Positions 25,899 through 35,631 of a stretch of 64,000 nt of DNA are shown here, piece after piece; within the stretch, counting starts at the first letter, position 1; each line of letters opens with the position of its first letter. Source of the DNA: Anaerolineaceae bacterium UBA5404 (GTDB lineage: Bacteria; Chloroflexota; Anaerolineae; Anaerolineales; Anaerolineaceae). The notes beneath the pieces are model-generated. The model saw only the letters and a list, made by a program, of their open reading frames with translations. It did no database searches and had not been told where the DNA came from. The stretch is taken from NCBI GenBank assembly GCA_002409625.1, contig DHNY01000003.1:211321-275320 (forward strand), given 5' to 3'. The position numbers were made by a program, and so were the translations under genes.

Positions 25899-27312
25899 TC
25901 CCGAATTTAAGCGCGTTCTTACAGCCTTACGCGATTGTAAAAGCCCTGACCAGAAGGTTTATGTTGTGGGCGGCGCGGTGAGAGACTTGCTGTTGGGCAA
26001 AGCTTTGCATGACTTTGATTATGTCATGGCAAAAGGTTCGCGGGAGCTGGCAAAAGCATTGCGAAAGGCTTTGGGAGGTGCGAGCTTTGCTTTGGATGAT
26101 GAGCGGGGTTTCAATCGGGTTATCCTGGATGGTGGCAGTTCTCAAGAAAGGCATATTGATATCGCTGAATTTGTGGGCGAGACCTTAGAAGAAGATTTAC
26201 GCGCGCGGGATTTTACGATCAACGCGATGGCTATTGATATTGATGAGCCAGATGTCTTGATTGATCCATTAGGCGGAAAAGAAGACCTGAAAAATGGCAT
26301 CTTGCAGGTGGCATCGGCAGATTCCTTTGAAAAAGACCCCTTGCGTGTATTGCGCGCGGTTCGCATGCTACAAACCTATGAAATGGGGCTTAGCTCTGAA
26401 ACTGCGCATAGTTTGCGCGTAGCCATAAGCGGTCTGGAGCGGGTTTCTGGTGAACGTGTGCGTGATGAGCTCTTTAATATCCTGAATGTACCCAGCAATG
26501 AGGACTCGTTTAGGATGATGTGGTATCTGGGCATCCTGAGCGAGGTTTTTCCTTGTGTTCCACCGTTTTCAACGGAAGATGCCAGCACGTCTAACCAAGC
26601 TTTTGAACGACGCTTATCGCGGGTTGCGCATTTAGAGGATTATTTTTTGCACCTTAATCTTCCGGAATTAAACCATGCGATTGATTCCCCAAGAAAGACC
26701 AGTCATGAATGTTTTTTGAATTGGTGCGATGAGCTTATTGAATTCATAAACCGACAGATTACGCGAGGTCGTTTGGTGCGTAACTTGCTGGTGCTGTTGG
26801 TCTTACTTTTGAGACAGGACGTGAAAGAAGGCGCGCCCAGCAGCGTTCAAGCAGTGATTCATCACTACAAATTAAGCAAAGCCGAAGGTGATTTTCTAAC
26901 CAGCATTGAAAATGCCTTTTTGTCTGAATTGGCCCAAATAACGCGAACCAGGGTTTTGACCGATTTGGAAGTTTTTAAAACCTTGAAACAACTCAAATCT
27001 GCCTTGCCAGGCTTCGTTTTTGTGTCGATGGCATTTGCCGATGATGAAAAGCGTGAAATGCTATCTGAAGAAGCCTACAAGATGCACCACAGCAACATGC
27101 AAAGCTTGCTAAAGGCGTGGTTTGAACGCGGAGATGAGATTATTAAGCCGCAATTAATAATGGATGGTGACGCCATTATGCAATATGGCGGTCTGGCGCC
27201 CGGACCCTTTGTGGGCGAGCTATTGGATATCCTTGAGGAAGCCCAGTTTTTGGGAAAAGTAAAGACGCTTGAGGATGCCAAAGCTTTAATAGACCAGCAT
27301 TTGGCAAGGTGA
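25882..27312 (+). CDS. cca: CCA-adding enzyme / poly(A) polymerase family nucleotidyltransferase
   Basis: 476 residues. The class II nucleotidyltransferase signature is GGAVRDLLLGK near residue 33 with the two catalytic acids HDFDYVM near 45-51, then a third acid region RARDFTINAMAID near 112 and PLRVLRAVRM near 153. The C-terminal HD-like helices lack a clean HD motif. Family cannot be split into CCA-adding, A-adding or poly(A) polymerase by eye. The tRNA-Leu in this window lacks encoded CCA, which fits a need for this enzyme. Start ATG 25882 inside the hpt 3' end. Confidence 0.85.
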   Translation: MKALDNPEFKRVLTALRDCKSPDQKVYVVGGAVRDLLLGKALHDFDYVMAKGSRELAKALRKALGGASFALDDERGFNRVILDGGSSQERHIDIAEFVGETLEEDLRARDFTINAMAIDIDEPDVLIDPLGGKEDLKNGILQVASADSFEKDPLRVLRAVRMLQTYEMGLSSETAHSLRVAISGLERVSGERVRDELFNILNVPSNEDSFRMMWYLGILSEVFPCVPPFSTEDASTSNQAFERRLSRVAHLEDYFLHLNLPELNHAIDSPRKTSHECFLNWCDELIEFINRQITRGRLVRNLLVLLVLLLRQDVKEGAPSSVQAVIHHYKLSKAEGDFLTSIENAFLSELAQITRTRVLTDLEVFKTLKQLKSALPGFVFVSMAFADDEKREMLSEEAYKMHHSNMQSLLKAWFERGDEIIKPQLIMDGDAIMQYGGLAPGPFVGELLDILEEAQFLGKVKTLEDAKALIDQHLAR

Positions 27313-27334
27313 TCATCAAAAAGAGGATAGAACC

Positions 27335-27868
27335 ATGAACAAACATGCCATTTTTGAGGCGATGTATGCGCGAAGAAGCATCCGAAAGTTTACCGATGAG
27401 CCTGTGGATGATGTTCAAATTGAGGAGATGCTTAAAGCTGCGATGGCTGCGCCAAGCGCGACCAATACGCAAGCCTGGCGTTTTTTGGTAGTTCAGGATG
27501 CGGCAAAATTAGACAGTATTCGAAAAATCTTACCTTTTGGCAAAATTAATGCGCCATTGGCGATAAGTGTTTGCGCGGATATGTCCATTTTTAAGCGACC
27601 GGTTGTGAGCCGTTTTTGGGTGCAGGATTGTTCGGCAGCCACGCAGAACATCTTGCTGGCTGCGGTTGGCTTGGGACTGGGAGCGGTGTGGTGTGGAGTG
27701 CATCCCATCCCGGTTATTGAACCACGCATCCATAAGCTACTCGGATTGCCTGCCAATGTCAAAGCGCTCAATATTATTTTTATTGGACATCCGGCGGAGG
27801 AAAAAGAAGCGCGCACCCAATATGATGCGAAAAAAGTTTTCCGGGATCAGTATGGGGTGGACTGGTAG
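27335..27868 (+). CDS. Nitroreductase family FMN protein
   Basis: 177 residues. The N-terminal RRSIRKFTDEPV is followed by AAMAAPSATNTQAWRF (FMN contact) and the C-terminal AAVGLGLGAVWCGVHP and FIGHPAEEK. Fold of small NAD(P)H-dependent flavin oxidoreductases that reduce nitroarenes, quinones or other acceptors. 23 bases after cca and probably cotranscribed; no functional link obvious. Physiological substrate unknown. Confidence 0.9.
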   Translation: MNKHAIFEAMYARRSIRKFTDEPVDDVQIEEMLKAAMAAPSATNTQAWRFLVVQDAAKLDSIRKILPFGKINAPLAISVCADMSIFKRPVVSRFWVQDCSAATQNILLAAVGLGLGAVWCGVHPIPVIEPRIHKLLGLPANVKALNIIFIGHPAEEKEARTQYDAKKVFRDQYGVDW

Positions 27869-28196
27869 GCGGTATTTTAGATCTTGATCAACTAGCAATT
27901 CTATCTAATTGGTGTGTCAAGGCGATGACGCCATTTGCCAGCTAGAAGCGTTTACCATGACAATCAGAATAGAATAATTCATGGCCAATGCCCCAACAAT
28001 TAGGGGCGTTTTTTTCTCGATTTTCCTTTCAAAACAAGAAATACATGGCATCATTCACTCCTATGTAAAAACACCATAAGAATGTGCCATATAAGTAGAG
28101 ACTTAGCCGATAAATGCACCCAAAACATGGTATTATTAGCAATTGCGAAAATAACTGAAACGAATCTGCGTTTCGATAATCTACTATGGAGGAACA
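27869..28196. other. 328-base gap with terminator (27990-28016)
   Basis: A terminator for the tdk operon lies at 27990-28016 (GCCCC/GGGGC, 8-base loop, T7). The remaining 180 bases form the AT-rich upstream region and leader of ppdK, with GGAGG six bases before its ATG. No gene seen, and no clear -35/-10 pair. Confidence 0.7.
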
Positions 28197-31040
28197 ATGA
28201 CAGATAAAAAATGGGTTTATTTATTCAAAGAGGTCGATGAAGCTGAACAATATACCGGCTCTTGGGATGGTGTTAGAGGCTTGCTTGGTGGCAAAGGTGC
28301 CAACCTGGGTGATATGATCCGCGCTGGTATTCCGGTACCCCCTGGATTTACCATCACCACCGAAGCTTGCAATGCTTTCCAGAAGACTCGCGAATTTCCT
28401 GAGGGAATGTGGGATCAGGTTTTGGCTGCCGTTAAGGCGCTTGAAGAAGAAACCGGCAAGAAATTTGGCGATCCAAGCAATCCGATGCTTGTTTCGGTCC
28501 GTTCCGGTTCAAAATTCTCGATGCCCGGTATGATGGACACCGTCTTGAACCTTGGTTTGAACGAAGAAACCGCTGAGGGCATGATTCGCATCACCGGCAA
28601 TCCTGGTTTTGTGGATGACTCCTATCGCCGCCTGGTTCATATGCTGGGTACTGTGGTTTTGGGTATCGATGATGAATACTTTGAGGAACCCCTCGAAGCT
28701 TACAAAGCAGAAAAAGGCTATAAGCTGGATACCGAAATGACTGCCGATGACTGGGCAGAGATTATCAAAGCTTACCTGGCTGTTGTGAAGGAACACAAAG
28801 GCTTTGACTTCCCAATGGATCCATACAAGCAGCTTGAATTTGCTGTGAAAGCTGTTTTTGACTCTTGGGACTCCCGCCGCGCAATCGATTATCGCCGACG
28901 CGAAAACATTCCAGATGACCTGGGCACTGCAGTCAACGTTCAGTTGATGGTTTTCGGTAACAGTGGTGACAACTCCGGTACTGGTGTTGCTTTCACGCGC
29001 AACCCACAAAGCGGTGTTAATGAAATGTACGGTGAGTTCCTGGTAAACGCGCAAGGTGAAGACGTTGTGGCTGGTATTCGCAATGCTGATCCGATCGCTG
29101 AAATGGAAAAGATCTGGCCCGATGTTTACCAACAGTTCTTTGAGATTACCGAACGCCTTGAAAAACATTACAAAGACATTCAGGACGTTGAGTTTACCGT
29201 TGAAGACGGCAAACTTTGGATGCTCCAAACCCGTAATGGTAAACGAACCGCCAAAGCCGCGATTAAGATCGCTGTTGACTTGGTAAACGAAGGTTTAATC
29301 GACAAGGCTGAAGCTGTTATGCGCGTTAGCCCTGAACAGGTTGACAACTTGTTGCACCCCCAATTCTCACAGGCTGCAAAAGACGCTGCCAAGGCTGAAG
29401 GTCGCTACTTCTCCAAGGGTGTCAATGCCTCTCCAGGTGCCGCGGTTGGTCGCATTTACTTTGACCCCGACACCGTTCAGAAGAAGAATCAGGAAGAAGG
29501 ACAGGATGTCATCATGGTGCGTCCTTTCACCAAACCCGATGACGTGCACGGTATGTTGGCTGCCAAAGGTATTTTGACCTCTGAAGGTGGCGCGACATCT
29601 CACGCCGCAGTTGTAGCGCGCCAATTTGGTGTGCCATGTGTGGTTGGTGCTTCTGACATCGCTATCGACGCAGAAAAACTGCAAATGTCCTGTGACGGCA
29701 AAATGGTCAAAGAAGGTGAATGGATTTCTGTTGACGGTTCAACCGGTGAGGTTTACCTTGGCCAATTGGAAATGAGCCAGGTTGACATTACCGAACAAAA
29801 AGAACTGATGCAGCTTTTGAGCTGGGCTGATGAAATTTCACGCATGCAGGTTTGGGCAAACGCTGACTATCCTGCTGACGCCACCCGCGCACGCGAATAC
29901 GGCGCTAAAGGTATTGGCCTTTGCCGCACCGAGCACATGTTCTTTGACGTCGAGCGCTTGCCTGACGTGCAAAAGATGATCATGAACGCTGAAGACACCC
30001 AACGCATGTTGGATGGTATCGACGTTTTGCAACGAGCTTATGACAGCGGCCGCCTCGAGGGTCGTTCTTTGAGCGAAGCAGAATTGGCTGAACTGCAAGC
30101 TGAAATTGATGCAGAAACCGCCAAGATGCACGAGACGCCTGCTGCCAAAGCTTACTTCAGCGCCCTCGAAACCATTTTGCCCTTACAACGCGGTGACTTT
30201 TATGGTCTCTTTGAAGCGATGGACGGACTTCCCGTTATCATCCGCCTCATTGACCCACCACTTCACGAGTTCTTGCCCTCCATGGAAGAACTTTTGGTCG
30301 AAACCGCAACCCTGCGCGCCAAAGGCGAAACTGAAGGTTTAGCTGAGAAGGAAGCCCTTTTGGCAGTGGTGCAAGGTCTGCACGAAAGCAACCCGATGAT
30401 GGGCTTGCGCGGTATCCGCTTGGGTATCGTTTACCCCGATATCATGAAGATGCAAGTTCGCGCGATTTTTGAAGCTGCCTGTGATGCCAAATTGAATGGC
30501 ATTGACCCGCATCCCGAGATTATGATCCCCTTGACTGGCACCGTGAATGAGTTGCGCGAAGTGCAACCCACTTTGGTGCAGATTGCCAAGGACGTGATGG
30601 CTGAAAAGGGAATCCAGGTTGATTATAAATTCGGTACGATGGTTGAAATTCCCCGCGCTTGTGTGACCGCAGACGAAGTGGCTGAATACGCTGAGTTCTT
30701 CTCCTTTGGTACCAATGACCTAACCCAGATGACCTTTGGCTACAGCCGTGATGACGCCGAGCGCACCTTCCTGGCTGAGTATGTTGACAAAGGCATCCTG
30801 CCCAAGAATCCCTTCCAGGAGCTGGATCGCGCTGGTGTTGGCGCCTTGATGAAGATGGCAACCGAAAAAGGTCGCGCGGTTCGACCCGAACTCGAGGTTG
30901 GCATTTGTGGCGAGCATGGTGGTGACCCGAGCTCCATCGAATGGTGTCACTTGATTGGTAACAACTATGTGAGCTGTTCACCCTTCCGTGTGCCATTAGC
31001 CCGCTTGGCTGCAGCACATGCGATGCTGAAGCACGGCTAG
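28197..31040 (+). CDS. ppdK: Pyruvate, phosphate dikinase
   Basis: 947 residues, slightly longer than the usual 880. It interconverts pyruvate, ATP and Pi with PEP, AMP and PPi. N-terminal nucleotide-binding domain: LLGGKGANLGDM near residue 30 and RSGSKFSMPGMMDTVLNLG near 101. The phosphohistidine domain has TSEGGATSHAAVVARQFG near 460 (His of TSHA). The C-terminal PEP/pyruvate domain has GIGLCRTEHMF, FGTNDLTQM near 835 and the catalytic Cys in GICGEHGGDP near 915. Monocistronic, followed by its own terminator. With the PPi-type PFK at 43407 it suggests PPi-linked glycolysis in this organism. Confidence 0.97.
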   Translation: MTDKKWVYLFKEVDEAEQYTGSWDGVRGLLGGKGANLGDMIRAGIPVPPGFTITTEACNAFQKTREFPEGMWDQVLAAVKALEEETGKKFGDPSNPMLVSVRSGSKFSMPGMMDTVLNLGLNEETAEGMIRITGNPGFVDDSYRRLVHMLGTVVLGIDDEYFEEPLEAYKAEKGYKLDTEMTADDWAEIIKAYLAVVKEHKGFDFPMDPYKQLEFAVKAVFDSWDSRRAIDYRRRENIPDDLGTAVNVQLMVFGNSGDNSGTGVAFTRNPQSGVNEMYGEFLVNAQGEDVVAGIRNADPIAEMEKIWPDVYQQFFEITERLEKHYKDIQDVEFTVEDGKLWMLQTRNGKRTAKAAIKIAVDLVNEGLIDKAEAVMRVSPEQVDNLLHPQFSQAAKDAAKAEGRYFSKGVNASPGAAVGRIYFDPDTVQKKNQEEGQDVIMVRPFTKPDDVHGMLAAKGILTSEGGATSHAAVVARQFGVPCVVGASDIAIDAEKLQMSCDGKMVKEGEWISVDGSTGEVYLGQLEMSQVDITEQKELMQLLSWADEISRMQVWANADYPADATRAREYGAKGIGLCRTEHMFFDVERLPDVQKMIMNAEDTQRMLDGIDVLQRAYDSGRLEGRSLSEAELAELQAEIDAETAKMHETPAAKAYFSALETILPLQRGDFYGLFEAMDGLPVIIRLIDPPLHEFLPSMEELLVETATLRAKGETEGLAEKEALLAVVQGLHESNPMMGLRGIRLGIVYPDIMKMQVRAIFEAACDAKLNGIDPHPEIMIPLTGTVNELREVQPTLVQIAKDVMAEKGIQVDYKFGTMVEIPRACVTADEVAEYAEFFSFGTNDLTQMTFGYSRDDAERTFLAEYVDKGILPKNPFQELDRAGVGALMKMATEKGRAVRPELEVGICGEHGGDPSSIEWCHLIGNNYVSCSPFRVPLARLAAAHAMLKHG

Positions 31041-31063
31041 ACTCTAGCTAATTTTAGGTAATA

Positions 31064-31097
31064 AAAAATGGCGAGCCTGAAAGCTCGCCATTTTGGT
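31064..31097 (+). terminator. Terminator of ppdK
   Basis: Stem AAAATGGCGAGC/GCTCGCCATTTT with a short loop; ends 57 bases after the stop. Confidence 0.85.
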
Positions 31098-31197
31098 TTA
31101 ATTAAGGTGGGTATGGCTTATCTTAGGATGAGGGTAGATAAAAAAGGTTTTCATTGCTTAATCTCTCTGCTTATTGTAACAAGACCTTTGTTTAAAA

Positions 31198-31810
31198 AAA
31201 GACCCACGCCTTGAAAAGCACTTGGTAAGCAAGTAGCACCCTAACCCTAATTCCATAAAAATGACCCACACCCAACCCTCTCCCTGGAGAGGGCTAAAAA
31301 GACACGCTTCGGCATGCATGAAGTAGCCTAAATCTTTATGCCTCAGAAAGACCCACGCCTTGAAAAGCACTTGGCACGCAAGCAGTCCCTGGAGAGAGCG
31401 AATCGTTTGCGTTTCATTCGCCCCCTCCAATGAGCGTCAGCGAATGCAGGGAGGGGGATTATAGGGGGTGGGTCTTTTTGTTATTTCGAAAGATGAATGA
31501 CAGAAAAGAAGCCTTATGAATGCTTTATCTTGAGGTCTAACAAAAAAACAAACCTCGACAAGCAATCCGGACGCAGATAGCACCCTAACCCTAATTCCAT
31601 AAAAATGACCCACACCCAACCCTCTCCCTGGAGAGGGTTAAAAAGACACGCTTCGGCATGCAAGCAACATCTAATCTTGATGCCTCGAACGAATAAAAAG
31701 ACCCACACCCTGACCCTCTCCCGGGAGAGGGCTAAAAAGGCACGTCTCGGCACGCAGGTAGCACTTAGTCCTGATGACTCGGAAAAGAGCCTCGGCGCGC
31801 AAGTAGTCCC
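31198..31810. repeat. Cluster of intergenic repeats between ppdK and slt
   Basis: About 600 bases without a gene. Two 85-base direct copies (31234-31318 and 31578-31662) differ by one base; each has the palindrome CCCTCTCCCTGGAGAGGG. A 36-base unit (31198-31233 and 31347-31382) is repeated with small differences, and further diverged copies occur near 31698-31760 and 31780-31806. An inverted, GGGGG-rich piece lies at 31440-31475. Frames across it are composition artefacts. Probably a nongenic, genome-wide family (a MITE- or REP-like element), but no transposase, target duplication or known name is visible. Confidence 0.8.
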
Positions 31811-31827
31811 AGAAAATGGCTAAAAGC

Positions 31828-34308
31828 CTATTTCGCGTAAATCATGCGGTAGAGATTGTGGATCTCAACGATGCGCCTTACATAAACCCGGGTTTCAAGA
31901 AAGCGAATGGTGCTGAGGAAGAGGTCCTGGTCATTGTTTTCACTAAGGGCTTGCCAGCGCATGACGCTGCCCGGTCCGGCATTATAGGCGGCTAATGCCA
32001 GGTAAGAATCACCCTCAAAAACAAATAATTGACGGGCTAAATAGTTGGTACCCAGCTCGATGTTGTAGAAGGGCACATCAAGATCATCTGCCGAAAAATC
32101 GCTCAAAAAACCGGTCTCAGAGGCAATTTGTTCCGCCGTGGCGGGCATCAGTTGCATCAATCCTCTTGCACCTGCCGTGCTGACGGCTTGGGTGCCAAAA
32201 CGGCTTTCCTGGTGGATGACGCTTAGCAACAGCAAGGGAGAAAGATTGTATTTTTCTGCTTTGGCTTCTACCCATGGGAGGTAATAGGCACCGTATTCGA
32301 CATATGCCAAGTAAGGCGGCAAAATGCGTGCGATGGGGCTCTCGCCATAGCCAGCCAGATGGCGCAAGCTACGGGCGCACTCGATGGCAGACTTGTAATA
32401 GTAGTTGTCTAAAAAGAGCTTCATCAAGCGAAAAGTCGTTAAAGGATCTTCTGCATTTTCCTGCCTTATGGATTCAAATTCGAGGTTGGCTTTGTCAAAT
32501 AAGCCTAATTTGTTGTATTCGATGCCACGCTGGTAACGCGCGTCGTTGGCTAAAGCAGAACTGTAATCCAGATTGATGTCTGGTGGCAAGCTGAAGGCAT
32601 GTTTCAACCAATCACCAGCCAAGATGCGCTCGTCATCCAGGTTTATGTTGAGATCATAGGAGCCGGATTCGGTAAAAGGTTCTTTCCCATCGAAAAGCTC
32701 CTTGGCGCGGATGCCGTAATAGCCGTATGGGTCAGCGTCAACTGCGGTTTGCCAGTCCAGCTTCGCGTTATCCATTTGACCCAGCGCCATCTTGGTTTTT
32801 CCCAACCAGAGTTCTGCCCCGGCAACTTCCAGCGGCACCTCAGCGATGAGCAGAGCACGATTGAAACTGTCGAGTGCGTCCTCATATTGTTCAAGCATGT
32901 AATACAGGGCACCGCCAAAGAATAAACCGTTAAAGGCTTGGGTGGCGTAGGGGTAAGCAATGCCAATTGTTGCCCAGGTGTCTGCAGCTTTTTGGATTTG
33001 ATTGTCCAGCAGGTAATAAGTGCCGGCAGAGTAATAAAGACTTGGTGCATAAGGTTCGCCGTTGGGCATGCTGGCGTAGCTGATAGCCGTTTCGATGGCG
33101 AGACGAATTTGCCCCATGTAGGTGTTTTGGGTGTTGATAATGGCTTCAATAGAGTCAAAGTGATGGACGCTTTGTGGATGGTTGTCGATGATTTCTTTCC
33201 AAAGAGCGATTGCTTCTTTATCCCAGCTTGTGCCACCGCTGCGGTTGGCGTTGACGCGTTGTTCCGAGGCAAGGCTTGCCTGGGTAAGCCCATAGGCACG
33301 GGTGGCGAGCGCTTTGTAGTAAAGGGCGACGTCTTTTTGTAGCCCATCACCTTCAAGATAACGGTTGAGTGCCTCAAGTGCCAGGTTGTGTTGGTCCCTG
33401 TGGTAGTTGATGATGCCGCGTTGCAGTTCGCTGACTGCTTCACCGGCGTCAATAAGCGTTATTAATGCCGAGAAGGCGTCATAGGTGGTTGGGAAGTTGT
33501 TGACCGAGTCCTGGAAATAGGCATAGCCTTCTGCAGTGTTTCCCTGAGCGATTTCGATACGTCCGGATAGCAAATTTATCGCCGATTTCGTGTAGATGTT
33601 GTCAGTGCTGTTGTATATTTCCTTGTAAGTTTCCAGCGCTTTTTCTTTTTGACCGGTTAGGGTGTAAGCATTGGCGACTTTCATGCCCAGGTTTGTGCTG
33701 GTGCCGAGCGAGGGTGCATGCCAGGCGCTCAAGTAGGCTTGTAATGCTTCTTCGTTGTTATTGAGCACGGTGTAGGCATCGCCTATGCGTGTCCAAACCT
33801 CTGCAAGGAGGATATTTGGTTGGGCGTCAATATAAGTTTTGTAAAAGTGAATTGCGTCGTCCAGCTTTTTTTCTTCAGCGGAAATCATGCCCAGTAGAAA
33901 ATTTGCCCGGATACCAGAAGGGCTTTGTGGATAGCGTTCCATGAGTTGATCAAAGCTGTGACGGGCTTGGTAAAGATCACCGGATTTATAGTGGGTCAGT
34001 CCTTGCCCATAAAGTGCGGCGGCTCTAAAGTCTTCGGTATTCGACGGAGGTGCACTATTGTAGAGTTTTAGCGCTTCAACGTAATCGCCAAAAGCTAAAG
34101 CTAAATCGGCTTGGGCAAAACGGGCATCGCCAGCCGGAGTTTTTTCTATGACCACTGGTTCGCTTTGGGTAGGGGTTGGGCTGGGCAAGAGCGCGCTGGT
34201 GACTGTTGGCAGGGCTGTTGGATTAGAAGCAGGCAGGTTGCAAGCGCTGAGGATGATGCCTAAAACCAGTAAAATGGATAGTGTCGAGATATAGGGTTTT
34301 GAAGTCAT
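31828..34308 (-). CDS. TPR-containing lytic transglycosylase lipoprotein
   Basis: 826 residues. Lipobox LSAC is at Cys23, followed by a Thr/Pro linker. Residues 60-650 form many TPR-type helix pairs, like the U-shaped body of soluble lytic transglycosylase Slt70. The C-terminal 150 residues are the SLT catalytic domain: the catalytic Glu in HQESRFG, then GARGLMQLMPATA and LAAYNAGPGSV. It cleaves peptidoglycan glycan strands with formation of anhydro-muropeptides. Start ATG 34308 is taken because the signal peptide begins there; no good ribosome site is seen for it or for the TTG 18 bases upstream. It is separated from the rpoD operon by 92 bases. Confidence 0.88.
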   Translation of the reverse strand: MTSKPYISTLSILLVLGIILSACNLPASNPTALPTVTSALLPSPTPTQSEPVVIEKTPAGDARFAQADLALAFGDYVEALKLYNSAPPSNTEDFRAAALYGQGLTHYKSGDLYQARHSFDQLMERYPQSPSGIRANFLLGMISAEEKKLDDAIHFYKTYIDAQPNILLAEVWTRIGDAYTVLNNNEEALQAYLSAWHAPSLGTSTNLGMKVANAYTLTGQKEKALETYKEIYNSTDNIYTKSAINLLSGRIEIAQGNTAEGYAYFQDSVNNFPTTYDAFSALITLIDAGEAVSELQRGIINYHRDQHNLALEALNRYLEGDGLQKDVALYYKALATRAYGLTQASLASEQRVNANRSGGTSWDKEAIALWKEIIDNHPQSVHHFDSIEAIINTQNTYMGQIRLAIETAISYASMPNGEPYAPSLYYSAGTYYLLDNQIQKAADTWATIGIAYPYATQAFNGLFFGGALYYMLEQYEDALDSFNRALLIAEVPLEVAGAELWLGKTKMALGQMDNAKLDWQTAVDADPYGYYGIRAKELFDGKEPFTESGSYDLNINLDDERILAGDWLKHAFSLPPDINLDYSSALANDARYQRGIEYNKLGLFDKANLEFESIRQENAEDPLTTFRLMKLFLDNYYYKSAIECARSLRHLAGYGESPIARILPPYLAYVEYGAYYLPWVEAKAEKYNLSPLLLLSVIHQESRFGTQAVSTAGARGLMQLMPATAEQIASETGFLSDFSADDLDVPFYNIELGTNYLARQLFVFEGDSYLALAAYNAGPGSVMRWQALSENNDQDLFLSTIRFLETRVYVRRIVEIHNLYRMIYAK

Positions 34309-34400
34309 AAAAAAATTATCAACCAAAGCGTGCTGCTTGTCAAACTGGGACGAATGCAGTTTTGATTGATAATTTTAGTAAAATGGCTGGTTTTTCGTGT

Positions 34401-35171
34401 TTATAGCAGTAGTCGCGGGATGTTTTCAGCAATTTCTAAATAGGCATCCCTAAAGCGGATTACCGCATTTTGGTCGAGTATTCCGTCTTGAACCAGGTCA
34501 GGGACATGGATGTCTATCACACGGGTATCTTCATTGATGTTGAGTGTGTGGATATGCTCATGATCGATTCCGTCCAACAAAAACAGAAAGTGAATATCGA
34601 TACCCGGCAGTTCATCAAGGGTCATTGAGCTGGGGTAAAAGTAAATGCCATTATCAGCCATGGTGGTTATGGCGAGCGGATGGGCAGGGGCTTGATTTTC
34701 AAGTGCCACGCTAAAAACTCTAAACGATGCGCCATAGTTATGTTTGATGAAAGCTTCCATCATCAGACTAAAGTTTGCATTATGCAAGGAGATGATGACG
34801 ACATTTTCTCTGTTGAAGTCTTCGAGCTCATCCTGGGCGTAATCAGGGTCTGAATCTGTTTGGTCTAGCCATTGGCTAAGGTCAATATCTTTACCCTGGG
34901 CGACGGAAATGGCAAGCTGTTCAGAAATGCTGTTTTCAAACTCACCTGATTCCATCGCAAAGAGAAGCCGGCGGGCTTCCTCAAGCTCTTCATCGGGCAC
35001 AAAAATGCTCACTTCACCCAGATCGCCAACCGTTAATCCATAGATAGTACCCAATGCATCTTGGTCAATGATGGCATTGATGCCCTGAGATTCAAGAAAA
35101 GCCTTAACCGATTCGCCCATTAAGCGTCCCTGGGCTTTATAGACCAGCTTCATATCTTTATAAAAGCTCAT
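34401..35171 (-). CDS. DUF2007 domain plus cysteine-less LMW phosphatase/ArsC-like domain
   Basis: 256 residues. The first 80 resemble DUF2007 (a putative signal-transducing domain): GESVKAFLESQGI and EEARRLLFA. Residues 120-255 follow the low-molecular-weight Tyr phosphatase/ArsC arsenate reductase fold: strand VVIISLHNANFSLMMEAF matching the P-loop strand with CxxGNxxRS, then FSVALENQAPAHPLAITTMADNGI. The catalytic Cys and Arg of the P-loop are absent (HNANFSL instead), so it is probably inactive and works as a binding or sensor module. Its ATG overlaps the ndk stop by four bases, indicating translational coupling. Last gene of rpoD-(35632)-ndk. Function unknown. Confidence 0.7.
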   Translation of the reverse strand: MSFYKDMKLVYKAQGRLMGESVKAFLESQGINAIIDQDALGTIYGLTVGDLGEVSIFVPDEELEEARRLLFAMESGEFENSISEQLAISVAQGKDIDLSQWLDQTDSDPDYAQDELEDFNRENVVIISLHNANFSLMMEAFIKHNYGASFRVFSVALENQAPAHPLAITTMADNGIYFYPSSMTLDELPGIDIHFLFLLDGIDHEHIHTLNINEDTRVIDIHVPDLVQDGILDQNAVIRFRDAYLEIAENIPRLLL

Positions 35172-35617
35172 TCGTACATCCAGTTTTCAAGGTCACGCTT
35201 CCAATCCACCAGCTCTTCAGGTTTGAACCAAAGATCGATTTCAGCTAAGCCATTTTCAACGGAATCGGAGGCGTGCACCAGGTTTTTGTTGGCTTGAATG
35301 GCGAAATCGTGGCGAATGGTTCCGGGTGCTGCTTCGGTGCCCCGGGTTTTGCCAACGGTTTGGCGAATGGCAACGATGGCGTCAGGACCTTCCCAAACCA
35401 TCGCCATTACAGGTGAAGAGGTGATGAAGGTGATGAGGCTATCATAAAAGGGTTTACCTTCGTGTACGGCATAATGCGCTTTTGCCAGCGGTTCAGGCAC
35501 TTGCATGAATTTGGCTGCAATCATGCGCAGTCCACGGTCTTCAAATCGGGTGATAATTTTTCCCATCAAGCCGCGTTGCACGGCGTCTGGTTTAATAAGT
35601 ACGAGTGAGCGTTCCAA
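35168..35617 (-). CDS. ndk: Nucleoside diphosphate kinase
   Basis: 149 residues. Transfers gamma phosphate between NTPs and NDPs through a phosphohistidine. Sequence shows the N-terminal RSLVLIKPDAVQRGL, the IRQTVGKTRGTEAAPGTIRHDF segment and the active-site NLVHASDS with its His near residue 117. TTG start, with AAAGGA eight bases upstream. Third gene of the rpoD operon. Confidence 0.95.
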   Translation of the reverse strand: MERSLVLIKPDAVQRGLMGKIITRFEDRGLRMIAAKFMQVPEPLAKAHYAVHEGKPFYDSLITFITSSPVMAMVWEGPDAIVAIRQTVGKTRGTEAAPGTIRHDFAIQANKNLVHASDSVENGLAEIDLWFKPEELVDWKRDLENWMYE

Positions 35618-35631
35618 AAGTGTATTCCTTT

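Noticed and set aside
31158..31753. Several 60-90 residue frames in the repeat array
   Set aside because: All arise from the same palindromic repeat in different frames; no coding signals.
31198..31810. CRISPR array
   Set aside because: Copies are irregularly spaced, of different lengths and both orientations, and there are no cas genes.
34308..34326. TTG start six codons upstream for the lytic transglycosylase
   Set aside because: No ribosome site and the signal peptide fits the ATG better; not excluded.
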